Source: Bacteroidota bacterium
GTDB lineage: Bacteria; Bacteroidota; Bacteroidia; Chitinophagales; LD1
Assembly: GCA_947479455.1 (NCBI GenBank)
Contig: CANJZE010000016.1
Coordinates: forward strand, 42,332 to 106,331
Direction: 5' to 3'
DNA: 64,000 nt
Numbering within the stretch: position 1 is the stretch's first letter; every line of letters begins with the position of its first letter. Shown piece by piece: positions 42,869 to 50,826 of the stretch. The position numbers and the translations under genes were made by a program. Under the pieces are notes generated by a model. It had not been told where the DNA came from. It searched no databases and was given only the letters and a program-made list of their open reading frames with translations.

Positions 42869-43744
42869 TTATTCTTCGTCAATAAATCGTTTGGTAATCG
42901 GCTGATAAGAATCAATTCTTCTGTCGCGCAGAAAAGGCCAGTGGGTGCGGTAGAAATCTGTTTTCTCCAAATCAATTTCTACCACCGCATTTTCTTCTTT
43001 GTCGTGCGAAGCGAGGTAAAGCAAATTGCCAAAAGGGTTGCTTACAAAACTTCCACCCCAAAATTTCATTAATCCGTTTTGTTCCAATCCCACTCGATTC
43101 ACACTCACCACATGCACACCGTTTGCCACTGCGTGAGAACGCTGAATAGTTTGCCATGCGTTGTATTGTTCCTGATTTGTTTTTTCATCTTGTGCAGTTG
43201 CCCAACCAATAGCTGTTGGATAGAAAAGAATTTCTGCTCCCATCAAACTAGTGATGCGTGCTGCTTCAGGATACCACTGATCCCAACAAATGAGCACGCC
43301 AATTTTTGCATACTTGGTTTCGAAAGTTTTGTAACCCAAATCACCGGGAGTGAAATAAAATTTTTCGAAAAAAGCAGGGTCATCAGGAATGTGCATTTTG
43401 CGATACTTGCCCAGGTAAGTACCATCGGCATCTAACACCGCGGTGGTGTTATGATATATACCGCTTGTTCGCTTTTCAAACAGCGAAGCGATGATGACTA
43501 CGTTTAATTCCTTCGCAACTTTTGAAATGGCATCGGTAGATTCACCCGGAATTGATTCTGCCAGTTTGAAGTTTTCATAATCCTCCACATCGCAAAAATA
43601 AAGCGAGGTAAAAAGTTCCTGCAAACAAATTATTTGGGCTCCGCCTTTAGCTGCATCTCGAATTCCGGCAATTGCTTTTTCTAAATTAGGCTGCGCTTCT
43701 TTTACACAACTCATTTGCACTAAACCTATTTTTATTTTACTCAT
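42869..43744 (-). CDS. aguB: N-carbamoylputrescine amidase
   Basis: A 291-residue nitrilase-superfamily enzyme that hydrolyses N-carbamoylputrescine to putrescine, CO2 and ammonia. The Glu is in ICLQELFTSLYF (about Glu43), the Lys in KYRKMHIPDDP (about Lys117), and the Cys in IGVLICWDQWYPEAARI (about Cys154). Full length and very similar to AguB. Together with AguA it makes putrescine from agmatine. The two genes are on the same strand but separated by a four-helix-bundle gene and repeat arms, so the ancestral operon was probably interrupted. Confidence 0.93.
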   Translation of the reverse strand: MSKIKIGLVQMSCVKEAQPNLEKAIAGIRDAAKGGAQIICLQELFTSLYFCDVEDYENFKLAESIPGESTDAISKVAKELNVVIIASLFEKRTSGIYHNTTAVLDADGTYLGKYRKMHIPDDPAFFEKFYFTPGDLGYKTFETKYAKIGVLICWDQWYPEAARITSLMGAEILFYPTAIGWATAQDEKTNQEQYNAWQTIQRSHAVANGVHVVSVNRVGLEQNGLMKFWGGSFVSNPFGNLLYLASHDKEENAVVEIDLEKTDFYRTHWPFLRDRRIDSYQPITKRFIDEE

Positions 43745-43775
43745 TTTTGGAAAATTGAATGCCGAAAATAAAATT

Positions 43776-44474
43776 TTAATGGGCGGAAATAAGTGATGCT
43801 AAACCGAAAGCTGCTCCTGCTGCCAGCGCACCAATCAACGTGGTTTTCAACGCACCTTCCCATTCATGTTGACCAATTGCTCTAGCTTTCAGAAAACCGA
43901 ATATAAAAAGTGCAACAAGCGTAACAGCTACAGAAACCAACAAGGCTTCACTTGAATCATGAATGAAAATATACGGAGAGAGCGGAACCAATCCGCCAAC
44001 GATATAAGCCACTCCAATATTTAAGGCGCTTCGCGATGCCCGTTTGGCATCTGGTTTCTCTAAACCCAATTCAAAGCGCATCATAAAATTGACCCACTTC
44101 TCTTTGTCCTTGCTCATTTCTTCAGCAATTAGTTTACTCGAATCTTTACTTACACCATACTCTTCTAACACTTCACGCACTTCTGCTTTTTCTTTTTCAG
44201 GAAAAACATCGGCTTCATAATTTTCTCTTTCCCATTCCTTTGCGTAATGGTCAACCTCGGTTCTTCCGGCTAAATAACCACCTAAACCCATAGCAATACT
44301 TCCCGCTGCAATTTCGGCAATGCCAGCGGTTACAATAATGGAGGTAGTATCAATTGCTCCACTCAATCCTGCTGCAAGTGCAAATGGTACTGTAAGGCCA
44401 TCGGCCATTCCAATCACGATGTCTTTTACAAAGGCGGGGCTTTTAAAATGCTCTTCTTCGTGATGGTGGTGCAT
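43776..44474 (-). CDS. VIT1/CCC1-family transporter
   Basis: A 232-residue membrane protein of the vacuolar iron transporter family. The start MHHHHEEEHF is metal-binding in look. FVKDIVIGMADGLTVPFALAAGL (about 15-37) is the first signature, and ITAGIAEIAAGSIAMGLGGYLAGRTE (in about 48-73) the second helix pair. A charged Glu-rich cytoplasmic segment (about 80-135, EKEKAEVREVLEEYG) follows, which in this family binds metal, and two or three helices complete the C-terminus. It likely moves Fe2+ or Mn2+; direction and location are not known. Monocistronic, divergent from an ECF sigma gene. Confidence 0.88.
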   Translation of the reverse strand: MHHHHEEEHFKSPAFVKDIVIGMADGLTVPFALAAGLSGAIDTTSIIVTAGIAEIAAGSIAMGLGGYLAGRTEVDHYAKEWERENYEADVFPEKEKAEVREVLEEYGVSKDSSKLIAEEMSKDKEKWVNFMMRFELGLEKPDAKRASRSALNIGVAYIVGGLVPLSPYIFIHDSSEALLVSVAVTLVALFIFGFLKARAIGQHEWEGALKTTLIGALAAGAAFGLASLISAH

Positions 44475-44634
44475 GGTCTTATTTTTTTCAAACTTAAACT
44501 TTGTTTGTTTTTTGAAGAGAATAAATAACTAACACCTGAATAATGATGGAAGGCTTATAAGCAGAGGATGCAATTTTGTCACTTGTTTAAACGTTTGCTC
44601 ATAAGTTTAGTCTGAACAAATAAGTTCGTTCCCA

Positions 44635-45222
44635 TTGGCATCACCACAACCCGATTACACTTTACTTACTGCTCAAATTCAACAAGGCGATGAACTCGCT
44701 TTAGAAAAACTTTTCCTTTCCCTCAAAGATTCCGTTTTCAATGTGGCAATTGGCTATGTGCGCAATACCGAAGATGCCGAAGAAATTTTGCAGGATGTTT
44801 TTGTAGAAGTGTTTCATTCCATTTCAACATTTAAAGGCGATTCAAGTTTAAAAACATGGATTACCCGAATTGCTATCAACAAATCGCTCGACTACATCAA
44901 GTTTAAAAAACGCAAAAAGCGTTTTGCTTTTGTTACCTCCATCTTCAGCAAAGAAACGGGAGAGGTCAGAATTCACGGCTCAGACTTTAATCATCCGGGA
45001 GTAGTGATGGAAAACAAAGAAAAATCTCAATATCTGTTTGAAGCCATTGATAAACTGCCCAAAAAACAGTGCGATGCTTTTATGCTTTTAAAGATTGAGC
45101 AAATGAGTCAGCGCGAAGCGGCTGAAGTTTTGCAGATAAACGAAAAAGCACTGGAAAGTTTGATGCAACGCGCAAAAGAGAATTTGAGAAAATTGTTAAG
45201 TGAGGTGTATGACGAGCTATAA
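44635..45222 (+). CDS. ECF RNA polymerase sigma factor
   Basis: A 195-residue sigma-70 family ECF factor. Region 2 (about 20-88: ALEKLFLSLKDSVFNVAIGY, then DAEEILQDVFVEVF) binds -10 DNA and core polymerase. Region 4 (about 130-190: AIDKLPKKQCDAFMLLKIEQ, MSQREAAEVLQINEKALESL) is a helix-turn-helix. No ATG exists in frame near the start; the TTG at 44635 is the best start. A small membrane protein and a Spy-like protein follow and may form its regulatory module, but the 164-bp gap before them contains a long inverted repeat. Confidence 0.9.
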   Translation: MASPQPDYTLLTAQIQQGDELALEKLFLSLKDSVFNVAIGYVRNTEDAEEILQDVFVEVFHSISTFKGDSSLKTWITRIAINKSLDYIKFKKRKKRFAFVTSIFSKETGEVRIHGSDFNHPGVVMENKEKSQYLFEAIDKLPKKQCDAFMLLKIEQMSQREAAEVLQINEKALESLMQRAKENLRKLLSEVYDEL

Positions 45223-45237
45223 ACAACAAATCGGGCT

Positions 45238-45335
45238 GTCATCCTGAACGGTGGCTTCCGCAGTGAAGGAACTTGTATTGTGATGTCACATAAATACAAG
45301 ATGTTTCACTTTGCAGAGCCTACGTTTAACATGAC
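45238..45335. repeat. Long intergenic inverted repeat (GTCATCCTGAAC type)
   Basis: Left 45238-45280 and right 45294-45335 are imperfect reverse complements over about 40 bp (outer GTCAT...ATGAC, inner CTTGTATT...AATACAAG). A related word (GTCATGCTGAGC) forms the repeat at 50718-50779. Confidence 0.85.
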
Positions 45336-45386
45336 AAAATCGCACCGAAGGAAAATCTTTCAGTCCTCGTCTATAATTACACGACT

Positions 45387-45677
45387 ATGAAAACACGAAA
45401 AGAAATTTGGATTGAACAAACTCTCCAGAGCACCGAAAACATACAGCGTATTCAAGCCAGTGAACATTTGTTTACAGATATTCAATCGCGGCTACGCACA
45501 AGTATTAGGAATATCGAAATGGTTCCTGCACACAAAGTTTGGTTGGCAGCCGCAAGTATTGCTTTGTTGTTCGCTTTGAATTTTACCACGCTTACTTATT
45601 CATCGCAGCAAAAACAATCTACTGTTCACACTTCCGCATTGACAGAAAACAGGTTCGATATTTATTCAAATTCATAA
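45387..45677 (+). CDS. Small single-pass membrane protein, possible anti-sigma factor
   Basis: A 96-residue protein. The N-terminal part (about 1-50) is charged and helical (RKEIWIEQTLQSTENIQRI); one helix AHKVWLAAASIALLFALNF (about 49-67) crosses the membrane; a short tail follows. Size, location after an ECF sigma gene and topology fit a minimal anti-sigma factor, but no ZAS motif (HxxxCxxC) is present. Function is inferred from context only. The next gene begins 1 bp after its stop. Confidence 0.65.
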   Translation: MKTRKEIWIEQTLQSTENIQRIQASEHLFTDIQSRLRTSIRNIEMVPAHKVWLAAASIALLFALNFTTLTYSSQQKQSTVHTSALTENRFDIYSNS

Positions 45678-45678
45678 A

Positions 45679-46143
45679 ATGCAACGCGAAAAATTTTTAA
45701 CCGTAGCTGTTGTGTTTCTGTTCATGTTAAACATTTGCACAATCGGCTTTGTCTTTTTTCAACGTGGACATCGGCCTCCGCCACCTATTCATTTTGAAAA
45801 ATTTATCCCTGAATCGCTAGGATGGAACAAGGAGCAAATAAAAAATTTTGATGAATTGCGAAACATTCATCACTCACAAATGATGATGTTGGATAAACAG
45901 AACACGGAAACGTTAATCGTGTATTTTCAATTGCTGCAACAAGATTCTATAAACACAATACAGAAAGATTCGCTCGAAAAAATAATTTCAACTATTCAAC
46001 AGCTACGCGCAGCATTTACGCTTGACCATTTTCAAAAATTAAAAGCTGTCTGTACGCCAGCGCAAAAGGAAAAATTCAACGCCATTATTCCTGAACTTAG
46101 ACGTATCATAACGGACCCACACTCACCAATCAAGAACAAATAA
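45679..46143 (+). CDS. Spy/CpxP-like periplasmic sensor protein
   Basis: A 154-residue protein with an N-terminal helix (FLTVAVVFLFMLNICTIGFVF, about 5-25) and a helical periplasmic part rich in Gln, Glu and Lys. ESLGWNKEQIKNFDELRNIH (about 49-68) and CTPAQKEKFNAIIPELRRI (about 125-143, with the typical LTPEQ-like motif as CTPAQ) indicate the heavy-metal sensor/Spy family. It may sense metal or envelope stress and act with the small membrane protein and the ECF sigma factor. Spaced 1 bp from the upstream gene. Confidence 0.75.
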   Translation: MQREKFLTVAVVFLFMLNICTIGFVFFQRGHRPPPPIHFEKFIPESLGWNKEQIKNFDELRNIHHSQMMMLDKQNTETLIVYFQLLQQDSINTIQKDSLEKIISTIQQLRAAFTLDHFQKLKAVCTPAQKEKFNAIIPELRRIITDPHSPIKNK

Positions 46144-46179
46144 AATACGATCAACTCACCAACTAGAAAATTAAACACA

Positions 46180-47409
46180 ATGAAAAAACTTTTTCTTCTT
46201 TCCCTCATTTTTTCTTCGATTAGTTTTGTCCAAGCGCAAATTACAGCCCCAGAAATTGTTTCATGGATTCAAACACCCGGGCAAACCGGCTACTCAGGAA
46301 TTGCATCAAATGTGCAAGCGGTAAATTATACTTCGAGCAATGTTTATGTGAGTTGCACTTGTATACCGGGTTATGATATTGGACCTTGGGCCGGAAACCC
46401 GAACACGCCAGCCAACCAAAATTTTTGTTTTGCTATTACGCGTACTCCCGTAAAAAATAACGGAGCCTTGATTGCCACGCCTCTGGGTCATATAGGCGTA
46501 TGGTCAAACGGAGTTAGCTTGTTTAATGTAAGCGATGCTATGAGCTATAACAATCAGAACGTTTGGTTTCGCAACGCTTATTTCTTTGAGGGACCTAGTT
46601 TTGATGATTGCCTTGGACATCCGCAACAGCAAGGCGAATATCACACGCACGTAAATCCTACTTGTCTTTATAACGACCAGGCGAGCACTGTGCACTCACC
46701 AATTATAGGTTATGCATTTGACGGTTTCCCAATTTATGGAGCATATGCATATTCTGATACCGCAGGTCTTGGCAACATTAAAAGAATGACTCCAAGTTAT
46801 CGCACACGCACGATTACTGACCGCACCACTTTGCCAAATGGATCTATAGCAAGTTCTGCCGGTCCTGCAATCAACGGGCAATATCCACTTGGTGCGTACA
46901 TTCAAGATTTTGAATACGTACCAGGGCTTGGCGATTTAGATGAGCATAACGGTCGCTTTGCCGTTACGCCAGATTATCCTGCGGGAATTTATGCGTATTA
47001 CGTTGCCATTGATTCAAATCAAAATCCGATTTATCCCTATTTGCTGGGACCAACCTTTTACGGAGTTGTTCCATTGGGAAATACAGGAATGCAAAGCGGT
47101 CACAACACGATTCCTGGTGCAGCAGTTGTTTATACGCCTACTGCTTCCGGTTTTTCGGAATTAAACACTGCTCGAATTTCAACCTTTCCCAATCCGGTTT
47201 CTGATTTTGTAAGCATTGATTTTGGTACCACTGCCTCTATAACTCATCGTATTGATATAATAGATATGAGCGGCAAGCAGGTGACTTGTATCACCTCGAC
47301 CGATAGCAAAGTGCAAATTGCTATGTATGAATTCTCGAGTGGAATTTATTTACTACGTGTGAGTGACGTAGAGGGAAATTCTTTTCAGCAGAAAATTGTT
47401 AAGCAGTAG
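46180..47409 (+). CDS. Secreted YHYH-domain protein with T9SS C-terminal sorting domain
   Basis: A 409-residue secreted protein. A signal peptide (MKKLFLLSLIFSSISFVQAQ, 1-20) precedes a YHYH-type domain (about 60-300: PLGHIGVWSNGVSLFNVSD, and HPQQQGEYHTHVNP near 145-160, where the usual YHYH is YHTH). The C-terminus ISTFPNPVSDFVSIDF ... GIYLLRVSDVEGNSFQQKI is a type A T9SS sorting domain, so it is secreted and probably surface attached. Function of YHYH proteins is unknown. It is the last gene before a bidirectional terminator. Confidence 0.85.
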   Translation: MKKLFLLSLIFSSISFVQAQITAPEIVSWIQTPGQTGYSGIASNVQAVNYTSSNVYVSCTCIPGYDIGPWAGNPNTPANQNFCFAITRTPVKNNGALIATPLGHIGVWSNGVSLFNVSDAMSYNNQNVWFRNAYFFEGPSFDDCLGHPQQQGEYHTHVNPTCLYNDQASTVHSPIIGYAFDGFPIYGAYAYSDTAGLGNIKRMTPSYRTRTITDRTTLPNGSIASSAGPAINGQYPLGAYIQDFEYVPGLGDLDEHNGRFAVTPDYPAGIYAYYVAIDSNQNPIYPYLLGPTFYGVVPLGNTGMQSGHNTIPGAAVVYTPTASGFSELNTARISTFPNPVSDFVSIDFGTTASITHRIDIIDMSGKQVTCITSTDSKVQIAMYEFSSGIYLLRVSDVEGNSFQQKIVKQ

Positions 47410-47427
47410 TTCTGGTTTCCAGAAAAT

Positions 47428-47465
47428 AAAAAAGCGAAAGACAGAATTGCCTTTCGCTTTTTTTT
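47428..47465. terminator. Bidirectional terminator between convergent genes
   Basis: AAAAAAGCGAAAG and CTTTCGCTTTTTTT form a strong stem with a 10-nt loop between the YHYH gene and the TlpA-like gene. T-runs occur on both sides. Confidence 0.92.
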
Positions 47466-47475
47466 GAATCTACTA

Positions 47476-48000
47476 TTATTGTTTCGATAGTTTCTGCAAT
47501 TCTTCTTCCAACACAAATTCATCGCCATCTACATAACCCGAATGAGTAAAAGCAATTTTGCCCGTGGCATCAACCACTACTGTAAACGGAACACTTTGAA
47601 TATTCAACTGGCGTTTTAGATCCTGATTTGCATCCAGGAGCACTTCGTATTCCCAACGCTGTCCTTCAACGGTTGGTTTTACTTTTGTTGAGCTACGCGA
47701 ATCATCAATAGACACGGCTACTATCTGCACATTATATTTCTTTTTCCAATCATCGTAAATCTCGGCTATGTTGGTGAGTTCCTTTTTGCAGGGCACGCAC
47801 CATGTTGCCCAAAAGCTGAGCACTGTAATTTTTCCGCTTCTGCCATAATCGGCTACATTAATTTGTTTGCCATTTACATCTGAAAGAGTAATTGCGGGGA
47901 GTGTTTTTTCTCCCATAAATTTTTCAACAACTTTAGGAGTTTGCGCAAACACAGCGCTTAGCGATAGGAGAACTACAAACAATGCGAAAGTTTTTTTCAT
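47476..48000 (-). CDS. TlpA-like thioredoxin-family protein
   Basis: A 174-residue periplasmic redox protein with a signal peptide (MKKTFALFVVLLSLSAVFAQ, 1-20) and a thioredoxin fold. The active site WATWCVPCKKEL (about 68-79) has the CxxC, and the cis-Pro is in QSVPFTVVVD (about 136-145). It likely reduces disulphides of exported proteins or cytochrome c apoproteins. Monocistronic, divergent from the DUF6029 gene. Confidence 0.88.
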   Translation of the reverse strand: MKKTFALFVVLLSLSAVFAQTPKVVEKFMGEKTLPAITLSDVNGKQINVADYGRSGKITVLSFWATWCVPCKKELTNIAEIYDDWKKKYNVQIVAVSIDDSRSSTKVKPTVEGQRWEYEVLLDANQDLKRQLNIQSVPFTVVVDATGKIAFTHSGYVDGDEFVLEEELQKLSKQ

Positions 48001-48123
48001 GATTTAGTTTTACGGTAATTTCGTTTCAATGATAGTGCCAAGTATGCTGTTGCAAGTAAATCTAAACCATTTTTGAATAATCGCTAGAAGTATAACTTTA
48101 CGCCCATCCATTTATTTAGTTGC

Positions 48124-49761
48124 ATGCAAAAACTCAACACGGTATCCACAGTTCTGTTTTTATTTCTGTTCCAAAGCGGTTTTTCGCAATGGGGTTATTT
48201 CTCGGGTTCGTTCCAATCAAACACTAATTTTTTTATTCGCGACTCGTTGATTGGTGCATACAACCTGCCGCATTACGATAATTATAAAGTAGGAACCGAT
48301 GTTTGGCTCAACCTTAATTATACCAACGAGAAGTATGAACTGCAAACAGGAGTTCGGCTTGATTTTTTTTACAATTCTATTCTTCGCACTCCTACATCAA
48401 CCTACACAGCTGTAGGATTGGGAAATTTTTTCATTAAGAAAAAAGTTAAAGACCTTACTATTACAGGTGGTTATATATATGACCAGATTGGGAGCGGAAT
48501 TATTTATCGCACTTTTGAAGAAAGAGCACTTGGCATTGACAACGCTCTTTTGGGCGCACGTGTTGAATATGACGTTAAGGGCAAAGTGAAGCTAAAAGCT
48601 TTTGCAGGGGTGCAGAAATGGAAATTCGCAATTTTGAAACCAATCATTCTAGGTTTTAATGCCGATGGAAATTTTTCTACGAAGAATAACAAAGTAATTT
48701 TTCAGCCGGGTGTTGGTGTACTCAACCGAAGTATGGACAATGCATCTATTGCCCAAATTGTAACAACCATAGAAGGATACGATACGCTAGGTAGGTTTGT
48801 GCCTAAGTATAATACGTATGCGTTTACCCTTTACAACACGTTAACTGCCGGTGATTTCAGTTGGTATGTAGAAGGCGCCTATAAATCGCATGAAGCCATT
48901 AAGAAAGATCAAATTAATGATGCGAAGGATTCGCTCATCAATGTTCCCGGCAATTGTATTTATACCACCTTAAATTATTCGCGAAAAGGGTTTGGGGTAA
49001 CGCTTCAATTCAAACGCACTGAAAATTTTTATTTGCACAACTCACCTAATCCTACCGAAGCATTGTTTGACGGCACTATGAATTTTCTTCCGCCCGTATC
49101 GCGTCAAAATTCACTGCGTTTGCCTTCAAGATATTTTGCACCTTCTTTAGAGAATCGGGAGTTAGCTTTTGGTGGAGAGATTACTTATTCGCCAGATAGG
49201 AAAATGACTTTTACGGCACAAGGTTCTTTCATTCGCGATTTTATTCTCAAAAAATTCAATCCAAGTAATACGATATTTTTTGCAGAGGCATTTTTCAATG
49301 CCATGTTTAAACCAACAAAAAGTATTGAAGTGGAATTCGGATTTCAATACGCGCGCTACGACAAATTTATTTATCGCAAAGACGGTGAGCGCGATATCAA
49401 CTCATATACACCATTCACTGAACTCACTTACAAAATCAATAGAAAGCACTCTATACGCTGGGAGTTTCAGTATCAGCACGTAATTAAAGATTACGGTCAG
49501 TGGCTTTATGCTTTAATGGAATACAATTTTGCTCCGCATTTTTCGTTTGCTGTTTCAGATATGTGGAACTTTAAACCAAATCCCGACATCAGTCCTAATG
49601 CAAACCATTACTATTCCATTTTTGCTGGCTATACGATTGGTGCGCATCGCTTCACCGTAAGTTACGTGAAACAGGTTGAAGGAATTGTTTGCACTGGGGG
49701 CGTTTGCCGTTTAGAGCCGGCATTCAGTGGAGTGAAAATCGGAATTAACTCAACCTTCTAA
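48124..49761 (+). CDS. DUF6029-type outer-membrane beta-barrel protein
   Basis: A 545-residue exported protein. A signal peptide ends near QSGFSQ (about 22). The rest alternates aromatic/hydrophobic residues of beta-barrel strands (VWLNLNYTNEKYELQTGVRL, DFFYNSILRTP, VEFGFQYARYDKFIYR), ending in a Phe (INSTF), as in outer-membrane barrels. GYIYDQIGSGIIYRTFEERA is typical of DUF6029. Function unknown. The Omp28-like lipoprotein gene follows 39 bp downstream and may be cotranscribed, a pairing that is common in the phylum. Confidence 0.78.
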   Translation: MQKLNTVSTVLFLFLFQSGFSQWGYFSGSFQSNTNFFIRDSLIGAYNLPHYDNYKVGTDVWLNLNYTNEKYELQTGVRLDFFYNSILRTPTSTYTAVGLGNFFIKKKVKDLTITGGYIYDQIGSGIIYRTFEERALGIDNALLGARVEYDVKGKVKLKAFAGVQKWKFAILKPIILGFNADGNFSTKNNKVIFQPGVGVLNRSMDNASIAQIVTTIEGYDTLGRFVPKYNTYAFTLYNTLTAGDFSWYVEGAYKSHEAIKKDQINDAKDSLINVPGNCIYTTLNYSRKGFGVTLQFKRTENFYLHNSPNPTEALFDGTMNFLPPVSRQNSLRLPSRYFAPSLENRELAFGGEITYSPDRKMTFTAQGSFIRDFILKKFNPSNTIFFAEAFFNAMFKPTKSIEVEFGFQYARYDKFIYRKDGERDINSYTPFTELTYKINRKHSIRWEFQYQHVIKDYGQWLYALMEYNFAPHFSFAVSDMWNFKPNPDISPNANHYYSIFAGYTIGAHRFTVSYVKQVEGIVCTGGVCRLEPAFSGVKIGINSTF

Positions 49762-49800
49762 TTACGAAATATAAAACAAGAAATACGAAATAACAGCGCA

Positions 49801-50685
49801 ATGAAATCTTCAATTTTCAATTTTACATCTTCGGCAATCATTCTAATTATGTTGCTGCCTGCTTGTAAGGAAGTGGGACCAAATATAGTTTTACGACCAA
49901 ACCATAACGCAGTATTTGATACTACTTTTGTTGAATCTCCGGTTGCCATTGCTGAATTGAAAAATGTAGTAATTGAAGATTTTACTGGAGTTAAGTGCAC
50001 TAACTGTCCACAAGGGCATCAAATAATTGAAGTATTAAAAGCAGCTAACCCTAATCGCATTATAGCACTTGCTATGCACCCTAAAAATTCACTTGGTTTA
50101 CCGGTGGCTTTGCCCCCATCTTACAATGTCAATCCCGATTTGCGGAATGACAAAGTACAAGATTTGTTTGCGAACTACTTTGGTCAAACCAGCCAACCAA
50201 TTGCCGCCATTGATCGTAAAGTGTTTCCGGGTGAAACCAATATTCTTATTGATAAAGGAACATGGACAAATCGTGCAAATCAGGAAATTGCATTAACCAC
50301 TCCCGTGAACATTGATCTTACAACTTCTTTTGATTCTATTTCACGTGAGTTAACTATTGTTACTGAACTTCATTACACACAAAATGTAACGGAGGAAAAT
50401 AAAATGACAATTGTTTTAGTTGAAAACGACATCGTAGCTTCGCAAGTAAATGGAATTGTTGTTGACACTTTTTATAAGCATAAAGATGTGGTACGAGATT
50501 TCATTACAGATAACAGAGGCGATGCCGTTCCCGTGCCACATGATGCAGGTCGTGTAATTATTAAGATTTACAAAACAACTTTAGCTGCTGCATGGATACC
50601 CCAAAACATGAAAGTTGTAGCTTACGTTCATGAATATGTGAATTCTAAAATTGTTTATCAGGGAAAAGAAGTTGATGTAGAGTAA
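49801..50685 (+). CDS. Omp28-related outer-membrane lipoprotein
   Basis: A 294-residue lipoprotein. The signal peptide with lipobox LPACKE puts the lipidated Cys at about residue 22. A thioredoxin-like domain follows: NVVIEDFTGVKCTNCPQGHQ (about 56-75, CTNC) is the typical Omp28 redox-like motif. The C-terminal half is beta-rich (HYTQNVTEENKMTIVLVEND). Omp28 family members are surface or outer-membrane lipoproteins; the CxxC could be redox active, but this is not shown. Likely transcribed with DUF6029 upstream. Confidence 0.85.
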   Translation: MKSSIFNFTSSAIILIMLLPACKEVGPNIVLRPNHNAVFDTTFVESPVAIAELKNVVIEDFTGVKCTNCPQGHQIIEVLKAANPNRIIALAMHPKNSLGLPVALPPSYNVNPDLRNDKVQDLFANYFGQTSQPIAAIDRKVFPGETNILIDKGTWTNRANQEIALTTPVNIDLTTSFDSISRELTIVTELHYTQNVTEENKMTIVLVENDIVASQVNGIVVDTFYKHKDVVRDFITDNRGDAVPVPHDAGRVIIKIYKTTLAAAWIPQNMKVVAYVHEYVNSKIVYQGKEVDVE

Positions 50686-50717
50686 AACCTTTTACTCTGG
50701 AATATCAAAGGGGAAAT

Positions 50718-50779
50718 GTCATGCTGAGCTTGTCCAAGCATTTTCTTTACTACTCACTCTTCGACAAGCTCAGAGTGAC
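50718..50779. repeat. Intergenic inverted repeat (GCTGAGCTTGTC type)
   Basis: Left GTCATGCTGAGCTTGTC and right GACAAGCTCAGAGTGAC pair (one mismatch region) around an A/T-rich loop, 47 bp before pheT. It is of the dispersed GAGCTTGTCGAAG type often found in Bacteroidota genomes. Confidence 0.85.
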
Positions 50780-50826
50780 AACTCTCTAAATACAATTGTC
50801 TCACTCCATTTTTTAGTTTTGCCTTT

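Noticed and set aside
43776..44474. MHHHH start of the VIT1-like protein taken as an engineered tag
   Set aside because: Only four His, followed by acidic residues and a natural family sequence; metal-binding tails are common in such transporters.
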